Positions 7,916-16,442 of a DNA stretch of 42,009 nt are shown one piece after another. This DNA is from Chloroflexota bacterium. Its GTDB lineage: Bacteria; Chloroflexota; Dormibacteria; Dormibacterales; Dormibacteraceae. The stretch is taken from the NCBI GenBank assembly GCA_005881825.1, contig VBEO01000053.1:1-42009 (forward strand). The letters are read 5' to 3'. Position numbers and translations under genes: made by a program. Under the pieces are notes generated by a model that ran no database searches, had not been told where the DNA came from, and saw nothing but the letters and a program-made list of their open reading frames with translations. Position 1 is the first letter of the stretch. The number at the start of each line of letters is the position of its first letter.

Positions 7916-8012
7916 GGAGGTCGGTCCCCGGGTCAGGCCCTTGAAGGCCGGCGGTCGAGCTGCAAGCAGTTCCCGACCAGCCTTCAAGCACCTGGCTCAC
8001 CGACAGACCTCC
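7916..8012 (+). promoter_or_regulatory. Long stem-loop in the rpsO-pnp intergenic leader
   Basis: A 97-nt segment folds on itself with nested pairings. GGAGGTC (7916-7922) pairs with GACCTCC (8006-8012). GGGTCAGG (7930-7937) pairs with CCTGGCTC (7991-7998, two G-U). CTTGAAGGC (7940-7948) pairs with GCCTTCAAG (7980-7988). GGTCG (7953-7957) pairs with CGACC (7974-7978), and AGCTG pairs with CAGTT around a CAAG loop. It ends 8 nt before the pnp ribosome binding site GGAGG (8021-8025). In E. coli a comparable long duplex between rpsO and pnp is cut by RNase III and mediates PNPase autocontrol. The same role here is inference. Confidence 0.75.
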
Positions 8013-8031
8013 GCGCCAATGGAGGTAGTAC

Positions 8032-10147
8032 GTGGCGATAGTCACGAAGCAACTGAATGTGGCCGGACGGCAGGTCACCATCGAAACCGGCCGGGTGGCC
8101 GAGCAGGCCAATGGCGCGGTGGTCATCCGCGCCGGGGACACCGTCGTCCTGAGCACGGCCACCATGGCCAGGACGCCGCGCGAGGGCGTCGACTTCTTCC
8201 CGCTCACCTGCGACTACGAGGAGAAGCTCTGGCTTCCGCAACGACGTGCAGGTGGTCTCCACCGTGCTCAGCGTGGACCAGGAGAACGACCCCGCCATCC
8301 TCTCGATCAACGGCGCCTCGGCGGCGCTGACCATCAGCGACGTCCCCTTCGAGGGCCCCATCGGCGCCGTGCGCATGGGCTACATCGACGGCCAGGTGGT
8401 GGTCGACCCACCCCAATCCCGGATGGAGGACTCGCAGCTCGACCTGGTGGTCGCCGGCACCGCCGATGCCATCCTGATGGTCGAGGCCGGCGCCAAGGGC
8501 GTCACCGAGCAGGTGGTCGTCGATGCCCTGGAGATGGCGCACGACGACATCCGCGGGATCTGCGAAGGCCTGGCTCAGCTGCGCAATGAGGCCGGCATCG
8601 AGAAGTTCACCTTCACGCCCCCCAGCTACCCGCAGGAGCTGATCGACGCCGTCGACGAGTTCGTGGCCCCGCGCCTGGACGAGGCGGCCTTCAAGAAGGA
8701 GAAGTCGACCCGCAACACCGCGCTCGACGAGCTCCGCGCCGAGACGCTGAAGGCGGTCGGCGAGCGCTTTCCAGAGCAGTCTCTGGCCATCGGTTCGCTC
8801 TTCGACAAGAAGCTCAAGGACCGCGTCCGCCAGCGCATCATCGAAGAGGGCGTGCGGCCCGACGGCCGCGGTCCCCGCGACATCCGGCCGATCAGCGTCG
8901 AGGTCGGGGTTCTCCCGCGCACACACGGGTCGGGCCTTTTCACACGCGGGCAGACCCAGGCCCTGACGATCCTGACCCTGGGCACCATGGGCGACCAGCA
9001 GAAGTTGGACGGGCTCGGCCTCGAAGAGACCAAGCGCTACATGCACCACTACAACATGCCGCCGTACTCGGTGGGCGAGGCGCGCCCGCTGCGCAGCCCC
9101 GGCCGCCGCGAGATCGGGCACGGCGCGCTCGCGGAGCGCGCCCTGCTGCCGGTCGTCCCCAGCGTGGAGGAGTGGCCGTACACGATGCGGCTCGTCTCCG
9201 AGATCCTCTCCTCCAACGGCTCCACCTCGATGGCCTCGGTATGCGGCTCGACGCTGGCCATGATGGACGCCGGGGTGCCCCTCAAGGCGCCGGTGGCGGG
9301 CATCGCCATGGGCCTGGTCACCCGCGAGGGCGGGTATCGCGTGCTCACCGACATCCAGGGCGTCGAGGACGCGCTGGGAGACATGGACTTCAAGGTGGCG
9401 GGCACCCGCGAAGGCATCACGGCACTGCAGATGGACATCAAGATCAAGGGGCTCACCCGTGAGCTGATGGCCGAGGCTCTGGAGCAGGCCCGCGAGGCGC
9501 GGCTCCACGTGCTGGAGCGCATGCTCGACGTGATCCCCGAGCCGCGGCGCGAGATGAGCGCCTACGCGCCCCGCATCACCACCATCCAGATCAACCCCGA
9601 CAAGATCCGCGACGTGATCGGTCCCGGCGGCAAGGTGATCCGCAAGATCGTGGAGGAGACCGGCGCCCAGATCGACATCGAGGACGACGGCCGAGTCTTC
9701 ATCGCCTCTACGGATCAAGACGGCGCCAAGCGGGCGATCGACTGGATCAAGGGCCTGACCGACGAGGTCGAGGTGGGCCGCATCTACCGCGGCAAGGTGG
9801 TGCGCATCCTGCCCTTCGGCGCCTTCGTCGAGGTGCTACCCAACCAGGACGGCCTGGTCCACATCTCCAAGCTCACCGACCACCGGGTCGAGCGGGTCGA
9901 AGAGGTGGCCAACGTGGGCGACGAGATCATGGTCAAGGCGACCGAGATCGACAGCCAGGGCCGCCTCAACCTCTCCCGGCAGGCCGCCATCGAGGAGCTC
10001 ACCGCGCGCGGTGAGCCGATCGACGAGAGGATCGACAAGGAAGCCATGGCGGTGGCCCTGGCTTCACCGCCCCAGGAGCGCGAGGAGCGCCGGGGCGGCC
10101 GCAACGGCCGCGATCGCGGCGGCCGCGACCGAGGCCCCCGCCGCTAA
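8032..10147 (+). pseudogene. pnp: Polyribonucleotide nucleotidyltransferase, interrupted by a deletion with frameshift
   Basis: PNPase degrades RNA phosphorolytically from the 3' end. Translation from the GTG at 8032 (GGAGG upstream) gives the RNase PH N-terminus up to DYEEKL, then changes frame. From about 8230 the other frame continues with FRNDVQVVSTVLSVDQ to the end. The intervening block, about 38 residues in homologues and ending RLIDRPIRPLFPK, is absent, consistent with loss of about 113 nt. The rest is intact: second RNase PH core (GPGRREIGHGALAERAL), KH domain (IRDVIGPGGKVIRKI), S1 domain (GKVVRILPFGAFVEVL) and an Arg/Gly-rich tail. As written it cannot make full PNPase; an assembly gap is the likely cause. 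Confidence 0.85.
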
Positions 10148-10152
10148 ACGAA

Positions 10153-10180
10153 GGGGGCGGGGCCGCGAGGCCCCGCCCCC
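10153..10180. terminator. GC-rich hairpin between convergent pnp and the APC transporter
   Basis: A perfect 12-bp stem, GGGGGCGGGGCC / GGCCCCGCCCCC, with a GCGA loop. It starts 6 nt after the pnp stop and lies 19 nt from the stop of the convergent transporter gene. The minus-strand side is followed by a short T-rich run (TTCGTTT). It probably serves as a bidirectional terminator. Confidence 0.65.
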
Positions 10181-10199
10181 AAGAACTCAGTTCAGGCAG

Positions 10200-11735
10200 T
10201 TAGACCGAGGTCGGCTCGTGGGTCTCGTAGCGAGTGCCCACCGCCTTGGCAACCTCGGGCGTACGGGCCCGGACGATGGCGAACCAGAGGATGCCCGCCG
10301 CCGCCCAGGCGAAGAACCAGTAGGGAAGCGCGTCGTAGGGCGGCGTGAGCGGAGAAAAGTACTGCCCGATCAGTGGGATGGTGGTGGGCAGCCAGCTGGC
10401 ATAGAACACGATCACCATCGACGCCGCGCCGACGATGCCGGTCAGCCAGACCAGCGGCTTGCTCTCGCCACTCTTGGACAGGAAATAGGGCGCGGCCGCG
10501 GACACTAGTCCGTAGCCGAGCATGAAACCGAAAGTGGCCAGAGTTCCGAACCAGCCCGTCACCTCGACGGCGGTTTTCCCGAAGAGGATGAAACCGGCCG
10601 GAATCAAGAACATCGGCAGGCCGGCGACATAAATGCCAAGGTGCGGCGTCTTTCGCGACTTGTGCACGCGAGTCAGGAAGGCGAAGCCCATCTCGTCGTG
10701 CGAGATGGTCAGCATCATCCTGGCCGCGGCGTTGATGCAAGCCAGGGTGCAGGCGAACATGCTGCAGATGATCCCGATGTCGATGATCGGCGCCAGGAAG
10801 CCGATGCCCACCTTCTGGGCCAGGTCCGGCATCGGGGCCGAGCTCTTGGCGAACTGGTCGGTGCCCTGGAAGCCCAGCACCTGCGAGTAGGACACGATCA
10901 CGTAGAAGACGCCGACGATCAGCGCGCTCATGACGATCGCGCGCCCGATGTTCCTCTGCGGGTTTTTGGCCTCCATGCCCAGCGCCCCGGCGCTCTCGAA
11001 GCCCACGAAGGCGAAGATGGCCAGCGTCACGCCGACCAGCATGCCGCCGGGTTTGACGCCGTTGAAGGTGAACTGGTTGCCGTCTACCGGCCCGTGGGCG
11101 ATCCAGATCGTGACGCACAGGAAGAGGATGATCAGGATCGAGATCGACTCCAAAGTGAGCGAGGTGCGGGCCGACAGGCCCATGTCTGCGATCGCCACCG
11201 CGATCGGCAGGGCGGTATCGATAGCGAGCAGGACAAGGATGAGGGTGCGGTTGTCGGCGGATATCCCCATTACTCGGCTCAGGAAGTCACCGCCGAAGAT
11301 CGCGAAACCCAGGGTGGTCGCGATTCCGGTCGCAATGTAGCCGAGCAGCAGGCCCCAGCCGGACGCGTGCCCGGCGGCCGGCCCGAAGCCCCTGGTGACC
11401 CACACGTAGAAGCCGCCTGCCGAATTCATCTTGCGGGCGAACTGGGCCGCGCAGTAACCGACGCAGACCATGGTGATGACGGCCGCCACGAAAGACAGCC
11501 AGGTCCCGTTGCCAGCGTTCAGGAAGACCAGCAGCGGGAGCAGCGCCATGGCGGCCGAGGGCGCGGCGTTGGCGACGGATTGCGCCAGCACCTCCGGCAT
11601 GGTGAGCACGTTGCGGCGCAGGGTGGTGGCTCCGGCTGCCTGCGACGGCTCGGCCACGACCACGGTTTCCCTGAGCGGCGATGGGGACGGCGCGTCCCCA
11701 ACCGCCCTTCCGGGTGGTACCTGCGTTTCGGACAT
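10200..11735 (-). CDS. APC-superfamily amino acid/amine permease
   Basis: A 511-aa integral membrane protein with about 12 hydrophobic segments and cytoplasmic N- and C-terminal tails. TM1 carries the unwound-helix region (QSVANAAPSAAMAL), and GFESAGALGMEAKNPQRNIGRA matches the APC (amino acid-polyamine-organocation) family. The ATG at 11735 is preceded by the strong Shine-Dalgarno GAGGGGG. It lies 26 nt downstream of the copper amine oxidase on the same strand, so the pair is probably an operon for amine uptake and oxidation. The substrate cannot be read from sequence; a primary amine or amino acid is inferred from the neighbour. Confidence 0.85.
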   Translation of the reverse strand: MSETQVPPGRAVGDAPSPSPLRETVVVAEPSQAAGATTLRRNVLTMPEVLAQSVANAAPSAAMALLPLLVFLNAGNGTWLSFVAAVITMVCVGYCAAQFARKMNSAGGFYVWVTRGFGPAAGHASGWGLLLGYIATGIATTLGFAIFGGDFLSRVMGISADNRTLILVLLAIDTALPIAVAIADMGLSARTSLTLESISILIILFLCVTIWIAHGPVDGNQFTFNGVKPGGMLVGVTLAIFAFVGFESAGALGMEAKNPQRNIGRAIVMSALIVGVFYVIVSYSQVLGFQGTDQFAKSSAPMPDLAQKVGIGFLAPIIDIGIICSMFACTLACINAAARMMLTISHDEMGFAFLTRVHKSRKTPHLGIYVAGLPMFLIPAGFILFGKTAVEVTGWFGTLATFGFMLGYGLVSAAAPYFLSKSGESKPLVWLTGIVGAASMVIVFYASWLPTTIPLIGQYFSPLTPPYDALPYWFFAWAAAGILWFAIVRARTPEVAKAVGTRYETHEPTSV

Positions 11736-11761
11736 TTTTCTATCCCCCTCTCAGTAGTCCG

Positions 11762-13632
11762 TCAGTGACCGTTGTGCTGCGCGTGATCGCCGGCCGGATG
11801 GTGGCAGGCTTCCGGCACCGGCACGTCCAGTGACGGGTTGCCGTCGAAGAAGCCCTGCGGCTGCAGGTGGAAGCCGATGTACTTGACCGGCATCACGGGC
11901 CACTCCTCAGGCCGGACCGGGTGATGGGCGCCCATCGCTGGTCCGGGTCGTAAGCCGTCACCCACAGGTGATTGGTCGTAAACCGGGCCCGCGCCAGCGC
12001 CGGCGCCTCCGGCTGGTAGAAGGGCAGGATGTTCTCGCCCGGCATCAGCTTGTAGGCGACCGGTTCACCGAGCCCGTTCAGCTGGTTCGGGTTGGAGATC
12101 TTCCAGTAGCGCGCGGCCATGGGTTCGAGCTTGCGCTGCGCCTCGGACTCCTTCTTGAGCAGGCGCTTGTTCACCGTCCAGGCGTTGCCGTGCGGGTTCT
12201 CGGGGCCGGGCGGCACGGCTGCGCTGTCGCACTCGTAGACGGAGTTCTGAAGGCCGTCGACCATCATGTCGAGGCGGACGCTGAAGAAGTGTTGGTGGTT
12301 GGGCCCGTAGATGCCGGGGGCCACCACCTCGCCGTACTTCGGCTTCTCGCCCGGCGCCACGGCGCCATTGGACATGACGCCGGTCATCTTGACCTCGTAG
12401 CCGATGCCGCCGTCCTGGTAGAGGTACCAGAAGTAGCCGTACTCGTAGTTGCCGACGGTGGCGATCATGGAGACGACCAGGCGTCGCGAGCGGCGGACCT
12501 CGGTGGCCGTGGTCCGGAAGTCCTGGTGCTTCCAGAGGATCCCGTAGTCCTCCTCGTGCATGCAGATCGCGTTCTTCAAAATCAGCGGGTTGCCGTCGTT
12601 GTCGTTGATGACGCCGTCGAAGTAGCGGATCTCGCCCAGGCAGTCGCAGCCCAGCTCCAGGCTGTTGGCGAGCATGCCGATGCCGTACTCCCCCATGTCG
12701 AAGACGTTCTTGCGGTGATGAGTCGGCGCTGGATCGCCGTAGGGGATGAACATCTCGGAGAGCGAAGCCCGGTAAAGGATCGGCCGCTCGCGTCCTTTGT
12801 CTTTGTAGGAAACGGTGTAGAGCACCAGTCCCTCGCGCGGCGTGAAGCCGATCCGGAAGCTCCACTTCTGCCAGCGCACCAAGCGGCCTTCGACCTGGAA
12901 GCTGGGGCCGTCGGGCTGCGTGATCTCGATCGCCTTCAGATCCTGGCGCGGCCCGTCCGGGAAGTGCGGGAAATTCTCGGGATCACTGATGCGGTCGGCC
13001 TCGTAGTTGGCCTTGCGCTCCGGGATGGGAACGATGCCGTGGTCCTCGATGTCGACGACCTGGTTGGTGTCGAGGTCGAACTTCACGATCAGGCCCTCGA
13101 CGGGGCGGGCGTAGGCGAACTCGCCCTCGCCGGTGCGCAGCCAGGTCAGGGGGCGCACGAAGCGGCCCTTCTGCGGGTCGTCGGCCGCGCTGTTCCAGCC
13201 CACCGACCAGGGGTCCAGGATGGCCAGGCTGAAGTCGGTGACCCCGCGCTTGCGCATCGCCTCCTGCCATCGGGGGTCGGCCCTGACCGCCTCATCGGCG
13301 GCCATGAACTCCTCGAGCATGATCGAGGCCTGTACGTCGTCGAGCCGCTTGAAGGAAAGGACCTTCTCGTTGGTGATCGAGACCACCGCCTCGTAGGTCG
13401 TCTTTTCGGCACGTTCGCGGATGGCGATAAAGGCCTGGCGATCGATGCCGTTGCCATTGAAAGAGAGCACGGCCTGCTTGGCCGGTTCTTTGAGAGAGAC
13501 GTAAACGAAGCGAGCGCTGTCTTTTAAGCCTCGCTCACGCTTCAGGATCTGTGACGCCGCGGAAATCTCTTCCGGTGTCAGCGGATCCAACGGGTGCGTC
13601 ACACCCGCGGATGTCTTCGGCGCCGTTTGCAT
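11762..13632 (-). pseudogene. Copper amine oxidase, interrupted near the 3' end by a deletion with frameshift
   Basis: Primary-amine oxidase (copper/topaquinone): amine + O2 + H2O gives aldehyde, NH3 and H2O2. From the ATG at 13632 the main frame shows the N2/N3-like domains, the topaquinone precursor tyrosine in ATVGNYEYGYFW, and two copper ligands in NHQHFFSVRLDM. It runs to YDPDQRW near 11940 and then ends out of frame at 11893. Another frame continues with GAHHPVRPEEWPVMPVKYIGFHLQP to a stop at 11762; this holds the third copper histidine region. About 40-50 residues between these parts (the NQ...VLWYTFG region of homologues) are missing. It is probably an intact gene broken by an assembly gap. 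Confidence 0.85.
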
Positions 13633-13662
13633 GGACACCACCCCCGTATGAGTCGACTGCGA

Positions 13663-13688
13663 GCAAAGCGAGGTTAGTCTCGCAAATG
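13663..13688. other. Junction region between amine oxidase cassette and truncated dapB
   Basis: The few tens of bases between the divergent amine oxidase start (13632) and the first usable dapB codon hold a small inverted repeat, GCGAG-gttagt-CTCGC (13668-13683), and no room for the missing dapB N-terminus. Whether this is a genuine insertion boundary or an assembly join cannot be told from one sequence. Confidence 0.4.
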
Positions 13689-14363
13689 GGTTTCGTCAAA
13701 CGCGACTACGCCGGCGGCGTCGGCCGGGGTGACGACCTCGAAACCGCGCTGCAAAACCACCGGCCCCAGGTGCTGGTCGATTTCACGCATCCGTCGGCCG
13801 GCCTCGACAACGCTTTGGCCGCGGTGGCGGCGGGCGCCGCGCCGGTGGTCGGTACCTCCGGGATTCCGGCCGAGGACATCGAGCGCCTGGAGCGGGCCTG
13901 CGCGGAGCGGGGAGTGGGCGGGATCGTGGCGCCCAACTTCGCTGTCGGCGCGGTGCTCATGATGTGGCTGGCCGAAAGGGCCGCGCCCTTCTTCGACGCC
14001 GCCGACGTGATCGAGATGCACCATGCGGCCAAGGCCGATGCACCCTCGGGCACCGCCGTGGCCACGGCCCGGCGCATGGGGGTCGCGCGCGAGCGTCCGT
14101 TTGCGTACTCGCGCACCGAGAAGGTGGTGCTGGAGGGGGCGCGCGGGGCCGAGAGCGAGGGCGTGGCCGTCCACTCGGTGCGGCTGCCGGGCGTGCTGGC
14201 CGAGCAGGAGGTGATCCTCGGCCTGCCCGGGCAGACTTTGACCATCGCCCATCGCACCATCTCGCGCGAGTGCTATGCGCCCGGAGTGCTGCTGGCGATC
14301 CGGCGGGTGGCCTCCGGGCCCGGCTTTTTCCGGGGGTTGGAGCCACTGCTTGGCCTAGCCTGA
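13686..14363 (+). pseudogene. dapB: 4-hydroxy-tetrahydrodipicolinate reductase lacking its N-terminus
   Basis: DapB reduces 4-hydroxy-tetrahydrodipicolinate with NAD(P)H in lysine/diaminopimelate synthesis. The 225 visible residues include VLVDFTHPSA, PVVGTSGIP, APNFAVGAVLMM and the catalytic EMHHAAKADAPSGTA. Missing is the family's first ~45-50 residues with the GxxGxxG nucleotide-binding loop (usually VGAxGRMG). Upstream sequence in the same frame is antisense to the amine oxidase and does not resemble DapB. The ATG at 13686 is simply the first usable start. The gene is therefore 5'-truncated, either by the amine oxidase/permease segment joining here or by an assembly error. Confidence 0.8.
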
Positions 14364-14372
14364 GGCGGCCGA

Positions 14373-14426
14373 TTTTCATGAAAACGCCCCGGTTGCCGCT
14401 CCGGCGGGGCCGCAATTTCACGAAAA
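14373..14426. promoter_or_regulatory. Paired TTTCAYGAAAA palindromes upstream of asd
   Basis: TTTTCATGAAAA, a perfect 12-bp palindrome, lies at 14373-14384. A related TTTCACGAAAA lies at 14416-14426, and both are followed by ACGC. Aligned cores are 42 bp apart, four helical turns, with a GC-rich inverted segment between. They fill the 105-bp gap between dapB and asd. This could be an operator pair for the asd-dapA operon or a mosaic REP element. Confidence 0.5.
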
Positions 14427-14468
14427 CGCACCGAATGTGGGCCGCGGCCGCGCCTCTAAACTTGCCTT

Positions 14469-15494
14469 ATGCCTCCCCCCGCCGGTGAATTGAACATTGC
14501 CGTCGTCGGCGCGACCGGCATGGTCGGCCAGGAGATGCTGCGCATCCTGGCGCAGCGGGGGGTCGGCGCCAAGCGCGTGAAGGCCCTGGCCTCAGAGCGC
14601 TCCTCGGGACTGGAGATGCCCTACGACGGGGCCCGGATCCGGATCGAGGTACTCGACGAGAATGCGTTCGAGGGCGTCGACCTCGCACTCTTCATGGCCG
14701 GCAGCGATGTCGCGCTCCGCTACGCGCCGGTGGCCGCCGAGGCCGGCGCGCTGGTGGTCGACAACTCCAGCGCCTGGCGCATGAAGGAGAACGTGCCCCT
14801 GGTGGTTCCCGAGGTCAATCCCGAGGACATCCGCGACAACGAGGGCATCATCGCCAACCCCAACTGCTGCACCATCCCCCTCACCGTGGTCTTGAAGCCG
14901 ATCCAGGAACGCGCGGGCCTGGAGCGGGTCCTGGTCTCCACCTACCAATCGGCCAGCGGCGCCGGCAAGGCTCTGGTCGAGGAGCTGGAGGAGCAAACCC
15001 GGGCCCTGGCCGCCGGCAGCACGCCCGAGGTCACCGTCTACAGCCACCAACTCGCCTACAACGTGGTCCCCGGGGGCTGGAAGCCCGAGGCGGAGGGCTA
15101 CAACGAAGAAGAGGTCAAGATCGTCAACGAGTCGCGCAAGATCCTGCACCAGCCCGAGCTGCGGATAACCGCCAACTGCGTGCGGGTGCCGGTGCCCATC
15201 GGCCACGGCGAATCCGTCTTCGTGGAGACGCGCGAGATGCTGTCGGCCGGCGAGGTGCGCGAGCTGTTGGGCTCGGCGCCGGGCGTGATCGTGCAGGACG
15301 ATCCGCACGCCAAGTTGTACCCGACACCGCACGAGGTCGCGGGCCGCGACGAGGTCTACGTCGGACGCATCCGCAACGATCTCTCGGCCAGCCACGGCGT
15401 CGTGCTCTGGGTGGTCGCCGACAACCTCCGCAAGGGCGCCGCCCTCAATGCCTGGCAGGTGGCCGAAAAGGCCGTTGAGATGGGAGTGATCTAG
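14469..15494 (+). CDS. asd: Aspartate-semialdehyde dehydrogenase
   Basis: Reduces aspartyl phosphate to aspartate semialdehyde, the branch point to lysine/DAP, threonine and methionine. The 341-aa protein has the NADP-binding loop VVGATGMVGQEM (about residues 11-22), the catalytic cysteine in NPNCCTIPL, QSASGAGK, and the C-terminal RVPVPIGHGESVFVE with the catalytic histidine. The ATG at 14469 fits the family N-terminus. It lies between dapB and dapA (5 nt gap), a standard DAP operon. Complete. Confidence 0.95.
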   Translation: MPPPAGELNIAVVGATGMVGQEMLRILAQRGVGAKRVKALASERSSGLEMPYDGARIRIEVLDENAFEGVDLALFMAGSDVALRYAPVAAEAGALVVDNSSAWRMKENVPLVVPEVNPEDIRDNEGIIANPNCCTIPLTVVLKPIQERAGLERVLVSTYQSASGAGKALVEELEEQTRALAAGSTPEVTVYSHQLAYNVVPGGWKPEAEGYNEEEVKIVNESRKILHQPELRITANCVRVPVPIGHGESVFVETREMLSAGEVRELLGSAPGVIVQDDPHAKLYPTPHEVAGRDEVYVGRIRNDLSASHGVVLWVVADNLRKGAALNAWQVAEKAVEMGVI

Positions 15495-15499
15495 AAGAG

Positions 15500-16408
15500 A
15501 TGGCGACCAACATCGGCCGGCTGCTCACCGCCATGCTGACCCCGTTCACCCCCGACCGCGCCATCGACTATGGCAAGGCGGGCGAGCTGGCGGCGCTGCT
15601 CTGCGAGGACGGTTCCGACGGTGTGGTCGTTTTCGGCACCACCGGCGAGGCGCCGACGCTGAGCGACGAGGAGAAGATCGAGCTGGTGCGCGTGGTGCGC
15701 GCCGCCATCCCGGGCAAGAACGTGGTGGCCGGCGTGGGCACCAACAGCACGCACCACTCCGTCGAGATGGGCGAGAAGGCCATGCAGGCCGGGGCGGACG
15801 CGCTGCTCGCGGTCGTGCCCTACTACAACAAGCCGCCCCAGGAGGGCATGTTCCAGCACTTCAAGGCGATCTCCGAGGTGGGGCCCACGATCATGTACAA
15901 CATCCAGGGGCGCACGGCCATCAACATGACCGTGCAGACCACGCTTCGCTGCGCGGAGCTGCCGGGCGTGCTGGGCGTCAAGGAGGCCAGCGGCTCCCTC
16001 GACCAGATGAGCTTGATCTGCGCCGCCAAGCCGGAGCGGTTCCGGGTCTGGGCCGGCGACGACGGCATCGCCCTGCCCCTGCTGGCGGTGGGCGGCTATG
16101 GCGTGATCTGCGTGGTCAGCCACATTGCCGGCGGATCGATGAAGCGGCTCATCGAAGCCTACATGGCCGGCGACGTCGATAGCGCTCGCTCGATCCATCT
16201 CCGGCTGGCCCCGGTCATCAACGCCCTCATGACCACGGCCGCCAACCCGGTCCCGGTGAAGATGGTCGTCAACGAGCTGGGATTCAAGGCCGGGCCCTTC
16301 CGCCTGCCGCTGACGCCCCTCACGGACGAAGAGCTGGCGAAGGTCATGAAAACCGTGCGCGCCGCTGGGGACGTCATCACTTTCAAGCCAGGAGTCAAGG
16401 TCGCCTAG
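15500..16408 (+). CDS. dapA: 4-hydroxy-tetrahydrodipicolinate synthase
   Basis: Condenses pyruvate with aspartate semialdehyde in DAP/lysine synthesis. The 302-aa TIM barrel shows GTTGEAPTLSDEEK, the tyrosine in MYNIQGRTAIN and the Schiff-base lysine in GVKEASGS. The family usually has YNVPGRT, so the IQ substitution is a mild variant. The ATG at 15500 follows the asd stop by 5 nt with an AGAAGAG-like ribosome site. Complete. Confidence 0.95.
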   Translation: MATNIGRLLTAMLTPFTPDRAIDYGKAGELAALLCEDGSDGVVVFGTTGEAPTLSDEEKIELVRVVRAAIPGKNVVAGVGTNSTHHSVEMGEKAMQAGADALLAVVPYYNKPPQEGMFQHFKAISEVGPTIMYNIQGRTAINMTVQTTLRCAELPGVLGVKEASGSLDQMSLICAAKPERFRVWAGDDGIALPLLAVGGYGVICVVSHIAGGSMKRLIEAYMAGDVDSARSIHLRLAPVINALMTTAANPVPVKMVVNELGFKAGPFRLPLTPLTDEELAKVMKTVRAAGDVITFKPGVKVA

Positions 16409-16442
16409 CACCAATCCGGAGCTCGAGCTCCTGCACACGCAG

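Noticed and set aside
8220-8246. Programmed frameshift in pnp (and in mutL)
   Set aside because: No slippery heptamer was noticed, and a simple shift would not restore the conserved residues that are missing outright on both sides of the junction.
8204-9718. Long minus-strand open frame opposite pnp
   Set aside because: A GC-rich shadow of the pnp coding frame. Its translation is Asp/His/Leu-rich with no family motif, while the plus strand has clear PNPase domains.
10641-11768. Long plus-strand open frame opposite the APC transporter
   Set aside because: Antisense shadow: strongly charged, no domain, while the minus strand encodes a clear permease.
11968-13527. Plus-strand 519-codon open frame opposite the amine oxidase
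   Set aside because: Low-complexity Val/Ala/Asp/Leu translation typical of antisense in GC-rich genes; the minus strand carries topaquinone and copper motifs.
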